DNA from: Kingdonia uniflora
Lineage: Eukaryota > Streptophyta > Magnoliopsida > Ranunculales > Circaeasteraceae
Length of the DNA stretch: 64,000 bases
Direction of reading: 5' to 3'
Assembly: GCA_014058105.1 (NCBI GenBank)
Contig: JACGCM010001497.1
Location: 1,240,001 to 1,304,000, forward strand
Positions 34,039-46,468 of this stretch are shown one piece after another; positions within the stretch are counted from its first letter, which is position 1, and every line of letters begins with the position of its first letter. The position numbers were made by a program, and so were the translations under genes. The notes below the pieces were generated by a model that did not search any database, had not been told where the DNA came from, and saw only the letters and a list, made by a program, of their open reading frames with translations.

Positions 34039-34755
34039 AGTTGGAAAAATCCCATGTGTTTTCTTTATTTTAAATGTAAACTTGGTGTGTTTGTTTTTAG
34101 CTCCACATTAGATAAGTGAAAAGAGGATTTTCACTTTATAATAGGTTGTACACTACCATCATGTGTAGCATGTGTAAGTAGATGGTGCCCTCACACGAGT
34201 GTGACGCGAGTGTATGAAGGCTTGCTATATGGGACACCCATGGGCTTGTGTGCATGACCTGACCCATAACCCACCTGGACTATTTATAAGTTTATGATTC
34301 GGCCTTGGGACTATGGGCACATGAGGATTTCTAGTTTACATTAAGTCTATTTTTGGAGTATTTATTCGGGAGTTGGTTACTCTCTCCAAGAGTTACAAAT
34401 CCTCACAGAGGTTTTTCTTGGGGCACAACCCTATCAACAGGTGCTTCAAAAAGTCACCTTCTCCTTTATAAATAGTTATTTTATATAGTATTTTATACAC
34501 AGAAAAATACCTAAATCTCTTTGATTTTTCATTCAGAGTAATATCACAAATAATTTGACAGGCGTATCGACTTGAGTACTTTAAGTCTCTACGATTCGAT
34601 CGTTTTATCTTGGGAGACATGCGCCATTAACTGTGAAGCACCATACGCAGGGTGAAATCTATCTTAAGGAAAATGTAGTGACTGCAAGCCTCGATCTTTG
34701 ATTTTCCATTTCCCTTTCCTTTATTTTCGTTTCATTTCTGAATATATGTGTAACA
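34039..34755 (+). repeat. 5' LTR of copia element F
   Basis: 717 bp, from AGTTGGAAAAATCCCATG to ATATGTGTAACA; aligns to 42249-42983 along its length with many substitutions and a few indels. Confidence 0.9.
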
Positions 34756-34825
34756 ATCTGAAGATAGATTTTATATCTTTTTTGTGTTTGAGTTTTGTGA
34801 AGATGCCGATTAATTAAACTGTTGT

Positions 34826-35803
34826 TTGTGTTCATCAAGAAAAGTAGAGAAGTTCAATAGAGCAGAGTTCAAACGTTGGCAACAAAAGATGTTATTTTAT
34901 CTGACAACATTGAACCTTATAAAATTTTTGCAGGAAAGTTCCCCTATTCTCAAAGATAGTAAAACTGATAAGACTACTGTCACTGTTATGGAGGCATGGA
35001 AACATTCAGATTTGCTGTGCAGGAACTATATTCTGAATAGGTTAGATGATAAACTGTTTAATGTTTATAGTCCATTGATCAAGACTGCCAAGGAACTATG
35101 GGATTCCCTGGATAAGAAGTACAAGATAGAAGATGTAGGAACGAAGAAATTCATTGTCGGCAGATTCCTAGACTTCAAGATGATTAATTCTAAGTCAGTA
35201 ATCAATCATGCGAAAGAGTTACAGATTATCCTTCATAAAATTCATGCAGAAGGAATGATTCTGAGCGAGTCATTTCAGGTAGCTTTATTGATTGAAAAAT
35301 TACCTTCATCCTAGAATAAATTTAAGAATTATTTGAAGCACAAACGCAAGGAGATGAAGTTCGAGGACTTGATCAAGCATTTGAGAAATGAAGAAGACAA
35401 TCATAACAATGAGAAAGCGATTGGAGTTGGTTTGCTGGAATCAAAAGCCAATATTGTTGAAGGAAATCCTTTAAATAATAAGGGTAAATCCCATAAGAAT
35501 AATGGGAGAAAGGGTAAAAACCCTACACTAGGACCAACTGGAAAAGACTTCAAGAAGTTTTTTGGGAACTGCAATACATGTGGAAAGAAAGAGCACCATG
35601 CAAAGGATTACAGGAAGAATAAAAGCGAGTCATCGAAGAACCATCCCCCTCAAGCTAATGTGTCTAAAATAAAGAACCTTTCTGTTGTGGTCTCTAAAGT
35701 AAACTTGATCAGTAATGCCAAAGATTGGTGGATTGATACTGGAGCAGCACACCACATTTGTTCTAACAAAAATAGTTTTATTATACAAAAAAATAGACAG
35801 TGA
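34826..35803 (+). pseudogene. Copia F gag and protease start
   Basis: A gag domain starts near KFNRAEFKRWQQKMLFYL. The frame runs to 35803 with one stop, TAG at 35312-35314, at a position where the context (LPSS-x-NKFKNYLKH) suggests an original Trp TGG. The original ATG is probably at 34803, now out of frame. The zinc knuckle at about 35574 reads CNTCGKKEHHAKDY, i.e. CX2CX4HX4 with Tyr replacing the last Cys. The protease begins WWIDTGAAHHIC, active site Asp-Thr-Gly-Ala intact. A shift after the A-run at 35787-35793 moves to the next frame. Confidence 0.9.
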
Positions 35804-36308
35804 TGAAAAGCTGTACATGGGAAACTCTGTAACTTTTGTGGTTGAAGGAGTTGGAAAGGTTTTCCTGAAATTCACATCAGGAAAAGAACTTACTCTGAAT
35901 GAAGTTCTATATGTTCATGATATTCATAAGAATTTGATGTCTGGAGTAGTTTTAAGCAATAAGGGTTTTAGGCTTACATTTGAGTTAGACAAATGTGTCT
36001 TTACTAAAAGTGGAATGCTTGTAGGAAAGGGCTACTTATGTGATGGCCTATTTACGTTCAATGTTGATGTAACCCCAATGATTATCATTAAAATTAAAGG
36101 TTCTGCTAATATTCTTGAGTCTTTTAATGTTTGGCATGCACGATTAGGCCATGTTAATACTGGTTCGCTACGCAGATTAATGAACTTAGGACAGTTCCCT
36201 AAATTTAACATTGATTACAAACAAAATGTACAACATGTGTTGAAGCAAAGTTTACAAAATAACCCTTTCATTCAATTGATAAAAGGAAGACAACGCCTCT
36301 CAAATTAA
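35715..36308 (+). pseudogene. Copia F protease end and integrase zinc domain
   Basis: The frame after the A-run frameshift carries the rest of the protease (LTLNEVLYVHDIHKNLMS) and the pre-integrase region with WHARLGHVN (two His). The Cys pair of the HHCC zinc domain (KCTTCVEAK) is present near 36225-36250 but in another frame, followed by a stop. Confidence 0.85.
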
Positions 36309-36335
36309 TACACAGTAATTTATGTGACTTAAAAT

Positions 36336-37610
36336 TTGTCCAAACAAGAGGTAGGAAAAAGTATTTTATTACTTTTATCGATGACTGTACTAGGTATAGT
36401 CATGTGTATCTACTCCGAAGTAAAAAATGAAACATTAGATATGTTTACTCTATACAATAACGAGGTTGAGAATCAACTTAACAGGAAGATTAAAATTTTA
36501 AGGTCAGATAGAGGTGGTGAATATGTTTTATCAGTTTTTGAAGAGTTTTGCGGTCAAAAAAGGATTATTCACCAAACTACAGCACCTTATACACCTCAGC
36601 AAAATAGAGTTGCTGAGAGGAAAAATAGAACTTTGAAAGATACGGTAAATGTCATGCTGATTAGTTCTGGTTTGCTACAAAACTTATGGGTGGAAGCTTT
36701 ACTTACAGTAAACTATTTACTCTATAAATTCCCCATAAGAAGACTATTAGCATTCCTTATGAACTTTAGAAAGATAGAATACATTCCCTTAAATTCATGA
36801 AAGTGTGGGGGTGCCTTGCAAAAGTGCAAGTTCCAGTTCCCAAATGTGTAAAATTTGGACCAAAAACCATTGAATGGATTTTTATTGGCAAAACTAATAA
36901 TAGTAGTGCATTCAGATTTTTGGTACAGAAATCAGAGATCACATATATACATGAGAATACATTCATAGAATCACGTGATGCTATATTCTTTAAGAATATT
37001 TTCCCAAGAAAAAAGAGTGATACTGCGAATTCTCAAAAAAGATCACATGATGTTGCTTCAAGTAGTGATTTTCAGCCTGAAAGTTCTGAGAAAACTTCAG
37101 AACAAACTTTCAAATAGGCTACAGAACTTAGACGTTATAAACGGTTTAAGACCGCATCCGTAAGAATTGGTTTAAAGTATATAACTAACCTATTATAGAA
37201 TGAACCTCAAACCTTCAAGGAGGCCATGTCAACTCCTGAGGCTCCTAGTTAGAAAGAGGCAATGCATAATGAAATTGATTTTATTATGCATAATAATACG
37301 TGGGAGTTGGTAACTTTTCCACCTGGTAACAAATTAATAGTTTGTAAATGGATCTTCAAGAGGAAGATGAAGCCTGAAAGATCTATAGACAAGTACAAGG
37401 CGTGACTTGTTATAAAGGGATTTAGGCAAAATGAAGGCCTAGATTATTTTGAAACTTATTTACCAGTTATAAGAATAACGTATATACGAATGATGATAGT
37501 TATTTCAGCTTTGCATAAGCTTGAAATACTTCAAATGGATGTGAAAATAGCTTTTTTAAATGGTGAATTTGATGAGGAAATTTATATGAACCAACCTGAG
37601 GGGTTTCAAC
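36336..37610 (+). pseudogene. Copia F integrase core and reverse transcriptase N-part
   Basis: Integrase: Asp of [10 protein letters not shown] (in a second frame near 36370), Asp in LRSDRGGEYV, and Glu in QNRVAERKNRTL. The C-terminal part VWGCLAKVQVP follows at 36797. RT starts about 37200 with NNTWELVTFPPGNK and continues to LQMDVKIAFLNGEFDEEIYMNQPEGF, where LINE H interrupts it at 37607. Several stops. Confidence 0.88.
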
Positions 37611-37689
37611 CGAGGATGCGGAACTTCTTGAATGTATTCCTCACGTAATCACCACCAACAACGAGGCAAGCCTTATTTGCATCCCATCC

Positions 37690-39008
37690 TTGGAAGAATT
37701 AAGAGACAGTGTTTTCAACATATCCGGCGACAGTACTCCAGGCAGTGATGGTTTCACATCGGTGTTCTTTACCTCATGTTGGGACATAATCAAAGAGGAC
37801 CTTCATGGCACTGCCAAAGAATTCTTTAATGGTGTTCCGCTATCCAGGTTTTATACCTCTTCCTTTCTCACCCTTATACCAAAAGTGGACACCCCAGCAA
37901 TTTGGGAGACTACAGACCAATCAGTTTGTGCTCAGTCGTCTATAAAATTTTCTCCCCCAATATTTCTAACAGACTCAACAAACTGCTTTACAAACTAATT
38001 TCTAGCAATCAGGGAGCTTACATTCGGGGCAAGGATATCAGTGAGACCATCACTTTGGCTCAAGAAATGGTTGGGAATTTTCATAGAAAGGTTAGAGGTA
38101 CTAACGTGATGATCAAAATAGGCATGGCAAAGGCTTATGACAGGCCAGATTGGAAATTCTTGCAGCAGGTTTTACACAAATTTGGTTTCTTCAGCAGATG
38201 TATTGCTCTTATTGCCCGATGTGTTGAAACCCCACAGTTTTCGGTAGTACTCCAGGGTGTCCTTAAGGGATACTTCAAATCGTCACGAGGCTTACGACAA
38301 GGAGATCCCCTTTCTCCACTCTTATTCATAATTCTAGAAGAAGTTCTCTCTCGACGGCTTTCCGACTATTTTGTGCAAGGCAAAATTGGGTTGTTCCACA
38401 CTTCCAGAGGTTGTTCTCCATTAACCCACCTTTTAAATACAGACGACTTCCTCGTCTTTTTAAATGGAAGCCACCGATCAGTTTCTGGGTTAATGGCAAT
38501 TTTTGCCCGGTATGGATCCTCTTCCGGTCAACTTGTTAACAGCGCCAAAAGCGGCGTTTATGTACACCATAATGTGATGGAAGCTCAAACTCACTTCATC
38601 TAAAATACATGCGGATTTCAACACCGATCCTTCCCTATGACATACATGGGAGATCCTATTAGCTATGGAAGAATGCGGCTAATTCACTTTGAACAATTAC
38701 TCACAAAAATCCAACGACGCATAGAAGGTTGGCAAGGAAAGCTTCTTTCACAAGGTGGTAAGTTTGTTCTCCTCAACCACATTCTAAACTCGATGCCCAT
38801 ACACTTGCTTTCGTGCATTTCAGTTCCTAATGGTGTCATTAGCAAGATCGAGTCGATGTTTTCTAACTTCTTTTGGGGCAGTTTTGAGGGTCGCAACAAG
38901 AAACATTGGGTAGCATGGGATGACATTTGCCTTCCCAAAACCGAAGGCGGACTTGGGATTCGCCGACTTGGGGACATTAAGTATAGTCCCTTGCACAAAA
39001 AATGCTAG
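37690..39008 (+). pseudogene. LINE H reverse transcriptase
   Basis: Motifs: GDSTPGSDGFTSVFF, LIPKV, then after a frameshift near 37900 GDYRPISLCSVVYKI, NQGAYIRGKDI, IKIGMAKAYDRPDW, SSRGLRQGDPLSPLLF and LLNTDDFLVF. The first catalytic Asp (usually KIDxxKAYD) has become Gly, while the Asp pair of motif C remains (TDD for ADD). The C-terminal thumb-like part MTYMGDPI...IEGWQGKLLSQGGK follows at 38637. Confidence 0.9.
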
Positions 39009-39464
39009 AATTTCCATCATAGCACCTCCACGTAGGCATCCTTCTTCCGAAACAAGTACACCGTTAATGGGGAAATACATCGCCTGCGACAAGGGGACTC
39101 TATACTTTGGAAACATATGAAGGGTCTTCTCTCTACGGTGAATGCCAACACAAACTGATCTCTCGGAAAAGGGGACAAAAGTTTTTGGTTCGACAATTGG
39201 ACAGGGGAGGGCCGGTTAGCTGATGTGCACAACCTTGAATGTACGCAACATATCAAAGTGAAAGAGATTATAGTGAACAACAGCAGCTAGAACTGGTCGT
39301 TGTTAGAGCATGAAATACCAAACCAATTGAAGCAAACACTACCCCCTAAGTTCTTCCTAAGCGACGAGGAAGACGCACCACTTTAGGGGCCGTCCGATAA
39401 AAGAAACTTCACTGTAAAATCTGCCTGAATTTTTTGGCACTGCGAGGAAAACAGCCACAGACGC

Positions 39465-40508
39465 ATGAAGTGGATTTGGCATCACACCTTACCAACCAAA
39501 ATTCAAATCTTTAGCTGGAAAGCATGGAAGGATATCATCACCGTAGACGCATTCATTCAACGTAGAATCCCTCTCGCATCACGGTGTTGTTGTTGCAATC
39601 ATAGCGAAACAAAAATGCTAAACCATCTGCTCGTCCAGGGAGAAACTGCAGCGGCGGTTTGGGCACACTTTGGCAATGTGTGTGGTGTTCGGCAAGGGGT
39701 AAACGATAGTTGGTGGACTCGGCAAGGGCTGTGGTTTCAGGCGGCAGACTTCAGCACTCAGATGGGTACCGCTAGAGAAGTGATACTTGCTCTTATAGCA
39801 TAGGAAATATGGAAGGCACGATGTGCTCATAGATACGAGGAGAGGCACATGTCTACCTCAAACATCATTCGTACTATCAACAACGATTTACTTGAGAGTA
39901 TGTCCAAAGCCAAAGTAAAGCAACATTGCAACTACAGCGATCTCATCTCTCTCCAAGTGCTAAGATTGGTCAGGCACCCGGTGCGCACCAAATGGCCTGT
40001 CTTGGTTCGCTGGACTCTCCCTCCTCTAGGTTTTTTCAAACTAAATAGTGACGGTTCTGCACTCCCTTCCAGCATGAGTGGTGCAGGAGGGATTATTCAC
40101 AACCACTACGGTGATATGTTACTCAGATACAACATTGCACTAGGTCAAGGCACAAATACATCAGTTAAAATGTACGCATTACTTCGCGGTCTTTTGCACT
40201 GTAAATAACAAGGATGGCTTCCACTTATCGTTGAGGTCGACGCGGAAATCCTTTTAAACTGGTATAGATGCACGCACATATGCCTTGCAATGCATAGGGC
40301 AACTTGGAATATTAATATCCAATTAGGACGGGGACTTCATATTCACATGACACATACCTACAGGGAAAGAAATATCACAGTTGATGGGCTCTCAAAGCTT
40401 GGCAGCTCTCAACAGTCCACCCTCTTCTGGACGGTGGCTACTCTTCCACGACGTATCCGCGCTTCTTACTTCATGGATAAACTAGGACTGGCAACTATTA
40501 AGCAATAA
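39465..40508 (+). pseudogene. LINE H zf-RVT and RNase H
   Basis: The zf-RVT region is MKWIWHHTLPTKIQIFSWKA and a CCCCNHSETKMLNHLL cluster. The RNase H begins KLNSDGSALPSSMSGAGGIIHNHYG (catalytic-type Asp present), has TSVKMYALLRGLL (Glu-Ala replaced by Lys-Met), a stop at 40206, then AEILLNW and HTYRERNITVDGLSKLG, with the final Asp present. The stop is at 40506. Confidence 0.85.
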
Positions 40509-40604
40509 ATTTAGTGGCTCAGATTTAAGTCCTCCACTTGTAAATTTGACTTTCCTATTTAATAAATCCCAAATTTGTTCAAAAACAAAAAACCTGAGGG
40601 GTTT

Positions 40605-41680
40605 ATTATCAAAGGACAAGAACACAAAGTTTGCAAACTTGTAAAGTCCTTATATAGATTAAAATAAACACCCTTACAATGGCATGCAAAGTTTGATCGT
40701 TTTATGATCAAGGATGGATTTAAAATCAATGAATGTGACAAATATGCTTATTATAAACGCATGGATGTTGCATGCATAATTGTATGTCTATATGTAGACG
40801 ATATGCTAATTTTGGGGACTAATATTAATGTAATAAAGTCCACAAAGAAAATGTTGACCAAGAACTTTGATATGAAGGCCTAGGTATTGCAGAAGTTATT
40901 CTTGGAATCAAGATCAATAGGATATCAAAGAGAATTGTGTTGTCACAAGCACATTATATAGAAAACGTGCTTAAGAGATTCAATATGTTTGAATGTAAAG
41001 GTGTTGAAACACCATTTGATAGAACTTAAAACTTAGCGAAAAATAATGGAGAAAGCGTTTCCCAACTTAAATACTCAATTATCATAGGCAGTCTCATACA
41101 TATTATGAACTACACATTGGGTGGCACTAGATAGGGTTTTAAAGTACCTGAAGTACACCTTACACTAAGGTTTGCACTACATTGCTTATCCAGCTGTACT
41201 TGAAAGATATAGTGATGCAAAATGGATATCAGATTTTGACGAGTTAAAATCCACTATTGGATGTCTTCATACTTGGAAGTGCAGCATTATTATAGAAATC
41301 TCAAAACCAATCATGTATAGCTCATTCCAAGATGGAATTTGAATTCATTACTTTAGACAAAGATGAAGAAGAAGCAGAATGGCTTCGAAAGTTTCTAGAG
41401 GATATTCCTTTAGGATCATAACCTGTGTCTGCTATATGTGTTCATTGTGATAATCAAGCAGCACTAGCAAGGGCAAAGAATGATGTGTATAATGATAAGT
41501 CATGACATATACATTGCAGACACAATACCGTTAAGCAGTTACTTGCGAATAGAATAATATCCATTGATTTTGTAAAATCACAAGACAACCTAGCAGATCC
41601 ATTTACAAATTGGTAGTCCAAAGGGCAAGTATACTGTACATCAAAAGGAATGGGATTAATACGGCGAATCCACAAGTAAT
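40605..41680 (+). pseudogene. Copia F reverse transcriptase C-part and RNase H
   Basis: Continues the RT after LINE H: VCKLVKSLYRLK, then CLYVDDMLILGTN near 40790 (catalytic Tyr-Val-Asp-Asp intact), and the LSQAHYIENVLKRF-like segment near 40940. The copia RNase H is recognisable near 41440-41620 by HCDNQAALARAKN and the LADPFTN end. Stops and frame changes are frequent. Confidence 0.85.
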
Positions 41681-42248
41681 CTTAATGGTAACCTAACCTA
41701 GTTGACTGGAGGATCCTAAGATCTAGGTTCAATAGGAGAACTAGTTGAGGGTCATTCACCTAAGCACTGCAGAGAATAGGTATCCATCTCATTCTTGATG
41801 AAATAGTACAACCTGCAGAGATTATTAGGGTAAGCTTTGTTTTAAATGATTCCTATAGATTGTGTATACAAGTAGAGTACGACAGGGTACTCTTAATTGG
41901 AAATTACCTATATGAGTGAGAAGTGAGAGCCGTTTCCATGAGAATTGAGATGGTTGAATTCTCTAATTGCACTCATGAATCCAAGATTGTCCAAGGCCAA
42001 AATGGATACAGCTTTTAGAACCGTCTGTGACGGAAAAGGAACTGTGTGAATACTATTATCTGGGCTTACACCAATAGCTGAACAGTTTAAAATATCATGT
42101 TTACTGATTAGCCAAGTATGTCCGATAGTCTTTCACTAGATAAGGTTCAAGTCCACAATATACCTTCTTCGATGCAGCGCCATTCGTAACCTACTCTCGT
42201 CATATATTTTTTTCTTGAATTTCCCATTTTCATTCAAAAGTAGGGGAT

Positions 42249-42983
42249 TATTGGAAAAACTCCATGTATTTTATTTGTTTTGAATGTAAACTTGGTATGT
42301 TTATTTTTAGTCCCACATTGGATAAGTGAAAAGAGGATTTTCACTTTATAATGGGTTACACACTACTATCATGTATAGAATATGTAAGTAGATGGTTCCC
42401 TCATGCGTGTGTGAGGCGAGTGTGTGAAGGCTTGCTATATGGGGATGCTCATGGGCTTGCGTGCACGACCCGACCCATGATCCACCTGGAATATTTATAA
42501 GTCTATGATTCGGCCTTAGGGTCATGGGCTCATGGGGATTTCTAGTTTATACTTAGTCTATTTTTGGAGTATTTATTCAGGAGTTGGTTACTCTCTCCAA
42601 GAGTTATAACTCTTCACAGAGGTATTTCTTAGGGAACAACCCTGTCAGCAGGTGCTTCAAAAAATTACCGTCTCCTTTATAAATAACTATTTTTTTTATA
42701 GTATTTCATACACAGAAAAATACCTGAATCTCTTTGATTATTCATTGCTTCCTTCTTGAGAGTAATATCACAGATAGTTTAACAGGCGTATCGATCGACT
42801 TGAGTGCTTCAAGTCTATACCATTTAATCATTCTATCTTTGGAGACAGACGCCATTAACTATAAAAAACCGTGCGCAGGGTGAAATCTATCGTAAGAAAA
42901 TTGTAGTGACAGCAAGCCTCGATCTTCGGTTTTCCATTTCCTTTTTGTTCATTTTCGCTTCATTTTTGAATACATGTGTAACA
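42249..42983 (+). repeat. 3' LTR of copia element F
   Basis: 735 bp, beginning TATTGGAAAAACTCCATG after the polypurine tract AAAAGTAGGGGA (42236-42247) and ending ACATGTGTAACA. Confidence 0.9.
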
Positions 42984-43681
42984 CTTTGTGGATAATTAGC
43001 TAATGGTAAGCTTATCTTAATGGGGTTTGATTAATAATGTAAATTAGTTTGGTTTTGGAGTGTAGTGCCAATGGTAAGAATTTATGGGAGTTGCAGAACT
43101 TGACTGCCTGCAAACTTAAATGATTTGCCTGTAGACTATTTAATTTATGAAAATTTAGTTAGGTTTTATTAATCTTTACTGCACATAAGATTCATTAATT
43201 TTTTCTTCAGCTTAGTGCTAAGTATTTTACTTTTGGTGTATTGGTATATTTTTGTAAGAGGAAAAATAGAATCAAAAACTCCATAATATCCACTCTCGCA
43301 CAATCTCTAAACTTTGAAAGATTTTGTTCGAAGCTTCCAAGTTCTTTATGCTTACTTCTTTGAAGTATAATCCCTCTCACAGCAAATAGGTACTCCTCTC
43401 TCTCTAGATCTCAAATTTAATTAGAACTTTCTGCTATCTATTTTCTAAATCTGTTTATGCTTCCATGGATCTGAATCTACTATTATTTATTTTTCATGTA
43501 TCTGCTTATCTTCAATAGGTTGCTTAATTGTTGTTTAGTAATTGCCTTAGGAGTTTTATGGAGAGTTGGGTTTTTTTCCTATTGCAATGAGTAGACCAAC
43601 CAATAAACAAAAATTTAATCAAATCTGAAGTACAGGCAATTACGATAGTCAAGCTTTCTCTAAGAAATTAGGATAGATTAG

Positions 43682-43900
43682 ATGTCATATGAAGTATGTG
43701 TAATGTTTGATGTTAAAAGAAGGTTGCCGTTGAATGTGGTGACCTACACAACTTTCATAGATGGAATGTCTAGGAACAGTGGAACTGATCTCGCATTTAA
43801 GTTAGTGGATCAAATCATAAAGAATGATTATCGACCCAACCTCCATGCTTGTGGTTTACTAATCCATAGTTTCTTAAGATCTTTAACTCTTAGTATCTAA
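43682..43900 (+). pseudogene. Pentatricopeptide-repeat (PPR) gene fragment
   Basis: 72 codons from ATG to TAA. Residues 13-47 read KRRLPLNVVTYTTFIDGMSRNSGTDLAFK, close to a P-class PPR motif (the xVVTYxxLIDGxCR...AxxL pattern), followed by LVDQIIKNDYRPNLHACGLLI, the start of the next motif. PPR proteins bind organellar RNA and normally have ten or more motifs, so about two motifs with no continuation is a fragment. It could be a captured or residual exon. Confidence 0.65.
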
Positions 43901-44214
43901 ATTAAAATTTAAGTATGTGGTGTGCATTTTCTCATTGTCAGCTTTCTACATTATGTTGTCGATTGCATTAAATTCCTTTGTATGTTTTTATTATATGTAT
44001 ATACACGCATGATTGCCTTTATGTACCCGTGTTACGTAAATTTTGATGTGAGTCTAATATAAATGTTTTATGTTATAAATAATGACATTATCATTCAATA
44101 CCTTTTGTTATTATTCTTATCTAAGCTAAGTTTGCCTTTTGTTTTGAATGTGAATACATCTTAATTTTTCTTCGAGATAGTTATTACTTATTAACTTATG
44201 TCATATAAGTTGGC

Positions 44215-44330
44215 CTTTAGATCCATAAACTCAAATTGGTAAGAGCACTCATAATTTGAGAGGATGGTGGCTCAAGTCTATCTTGATCCCACTCCAGGAT
44301 TTGTAATGAATGTAGTTTTCTTATATAACA
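44215..44330 (+). repeat. SINE-like sequence, second copy
   Basis: TTTAGATCCATAAACTCAAATTGGTAAGAGCAC followed by GATGGTGGCTCAAGTC resembles the copy at 33030 (TTTAGATC...AAATGGTATAAC, GATGGTGGTTCAAACC) in order and spacing. Listed as one possible family; ends unknown. Confidence 0.33.
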
Positions 44331-45599
44331 TTATATAGACCCTATTTTATCATGCTTTAAGTTTCAAAATATGTCTCTATCACCATTTTATATGTATAGA
44401 TCTTATTATTCTTTTAATATTTCTTGTTTTCTTAACCTAGAACTTCATCAATATATATAGGGATGCAAGGATCGATGAAATTGCTTAGAAAATAGTAAAA
44501 CAAGTAATTCTTCTTACTACCATTGTTGTTGAGGAAAAACACCAAAAAGGGGATCCTATACATTGACAAGCTTGCTAAAGCTGCAATAAAGATATGAGTA
44601 TGAAAGAGATGGTGTAAATTACTATTAATTATGTCTTTTAGTTTCCTTAGCCTCGGAATGAAGTAGATGTCTTAAACTAGGAAGTACCTCAGATTAAAGC
44701 ATTGGAAAAAGTGGCATAAGTTGCATTGTTTTGGAGTATCATATACTTAGATTACCTTAAATTGATCAGTCCCCTTGAACTAGAGGCTGCATCCCAAAAC
44801 CTATAGGCTATAAGAGTAGCCTCAGGATCTTATGTTTTAAAGTGCAAGGCCTTTTTTCCCGATGTAGGTCTATATATCTTAACACTCCCAATCATGTGTG
44901 GTGTAATTTTGAGCTCAACACATCTTTATAATATCAGAACTTAATGTCAGTCTCAATAGGAATTTTTTGGCTAGTCATAGCTTCCTTTACCCAAACTAAC
45001 TTCTGCCTATGCAATTTATAAATGTGTTTTCTCTTCCTTTCATAATCCTCTCTTAAGAACACAAAAAATGAACTCATACTTACCTACTTAACTTAACCAT
45101 CGGCTCACTTTCACAATTTTTTTCCTATAAATTATTTTTATCAGAAAAATAATTGAACAATATGAAAACCAATTGTGTGATGTTTGCAAGATTAATGGTG
45201 GTTCTTTCTACTGAAATGATCCATTACAAAGAAAAAAAATGAGGGATGTCAAACCTCTTAATGTTTTGGCCCCAATTCTAGTACGTGTTATCACTTCTTA
45301 TGTTTTAGAATCATATTCGCTGGTGTCGGATCCCACAAAATTCAAAATTGTTCAAGTCAAGCTTTAAAGCCATACTAATGCTCCCCTTTTGTAAGCTATT
45401 TGCATTACTTTGCCTTGGAAATCATTCTTTATTAGGGAATCATGATATTTGGAGGTATGTCATTACCTAATGCTTACTGCTAGAACATAAATACTCCACT
45501 TTAATTTCATTACTTTGTTTTGAAGATGACTCCTTATTGGGGAATTGTAAAATATATATTAAAGGAATCATAAGAGCAAGAGCTATAAGGGATTAATTT

Positions 45600-46098
45600 T
45601 GTAATAACTTGAAAGGCTCTTACACCAAATGTACCTGTGATAACAAATATAATAGAGAATATGAATTGACACGGGTTTTAGCGTATAAACCTCTAAATAG
45701 GTAAAAACTACGACCTCGACTTAAGGATTTTAGTAACTGTAACTTTATTGCTTGAGATTGATATTTTGATTACAATTGAAGATTTTGTTAGCTTGAAAAA
45801 CTTGGGTCCTTTTCTTCTCTACATTTTATTCCTTTTATAGACCTTACTCTCAGTTCGTTTACATGTATCAACACGTTCTTTTGAATTAGGGAAAGAGTGG
45901 AGGTTATTTCTATAACTGGTAGTTTGTGGGAGATAAGTATCTTTGACTTGCTATATTTCCTTTGGAGTGCTCAAGCCACGTTCTCCTTTACTTTGGGGTC
46001 CAGATGTCATTGTTGATGGTGTACGTCACGTGTAAGTTGCGTGAGTCTGGTATTGGATCAGTTCGATATTATCCCAGCTCAAGGGATAAGTCCCTACA
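45600..46098 (-). repeat. 3' LTR of element D
   Basis: 499 bp; minus-strand start TGTAGGGACTTATCCC follows the polypurine tract AGAGGGGGCGAT (46099-46110), and the end is TATTACA. It is shorter than the other LTRs, partly because about 25-35 bp next to the TATTACA end are missing. Confidence 0.88.
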
Positions 46099-46357
46099 AT
46101 CGCCCCCTCTTAAATGAAGGCACGGGTATCTTGAGTTGAGAATGTTCAATCAAACTCAGTAGTGGAATACGAATAGGTTGTATGACAAATTAAATGATGG
46201 TTTACTGATGAGGAATTTTATCTTGGAATTGTAATAGACTGTTGGGAACTTGAATGTTGTAATGATTGCGATTATTTTAATTGGGTGTTGTGTTTTTGAT
46301 AAAGTTATTCTTTAAATAATGACTATTTTGGAAACCATTCACTGCATTGAATGTATC

Positions 46358-46370
46358 TTTATATATATAC
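46358..46370 (+). promoter_or_regulatory. TATA-like box of D antisense gene 1
   Basis: TTTATATATATAC about 100 nt before the ATG at 46469. Confidence 0.45.
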
Positions 46371-46468
46371 TGTTGCTGCTGTACTTTCGATTATTCTTCT
46401 GCTAGTACGTATTTTGATTCATATCTTTTATAAGTACCCTTCTTCTTTGAGTTCTTCGTTAGTAAAAA

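Larger units (their letters stand above)
37593..40604 (+). mobile_element. L1-type LINE H inserted in the copia reverse transcriptase
   Basis: The 14-bp sequence AACCTGAGGGGTTT occurs at 37593-37606 and again at 40591-40604; between them is a LINE ending in the A-rich tail AAAAACAAAA (40581-40590). Removing it restores the copia reading MNQPEGF-IIKGQEHKVCKL. The element is 5'-truncated: it starts inside the region before RT. Confidence 0.95.
34034..42988 (+). mobile_element. Ty1/copia element F with both LTRs, split by a LINE
   Basis: LTRs at 34039-34755 and 42249-42983 flank gag, protease, integrase, reverse transcriptase and RNase H in copia order (integrase before RT). The bases outside are CTTTA (34034-34038) and CTTTG (42984-42988), a 5-bp target duplication with one change. 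Without the LINE it would be about 6 kb. No clear initiator-Met primer site follows the 5' LTR. Confidence 0.92.
42989..45599. other. Unassigned region around the PPR-like fragment
   Basis: Apart from 43682-43900 I see no coding sequence. 43270-43430 is leader-like with a possible donor (AATAG|GTACTC) resembling that at 23590. A SINE-like sequence lies at 44215-44330. Confidence 0.4.

Noticed and set aside
34756..34775. Initiator-Met primer site after the copia 5' LTR
   Set aside because: The sequence ATCTGAAGATAG does not match the TATCAGAGC expected for that tRNA; left unassigned.
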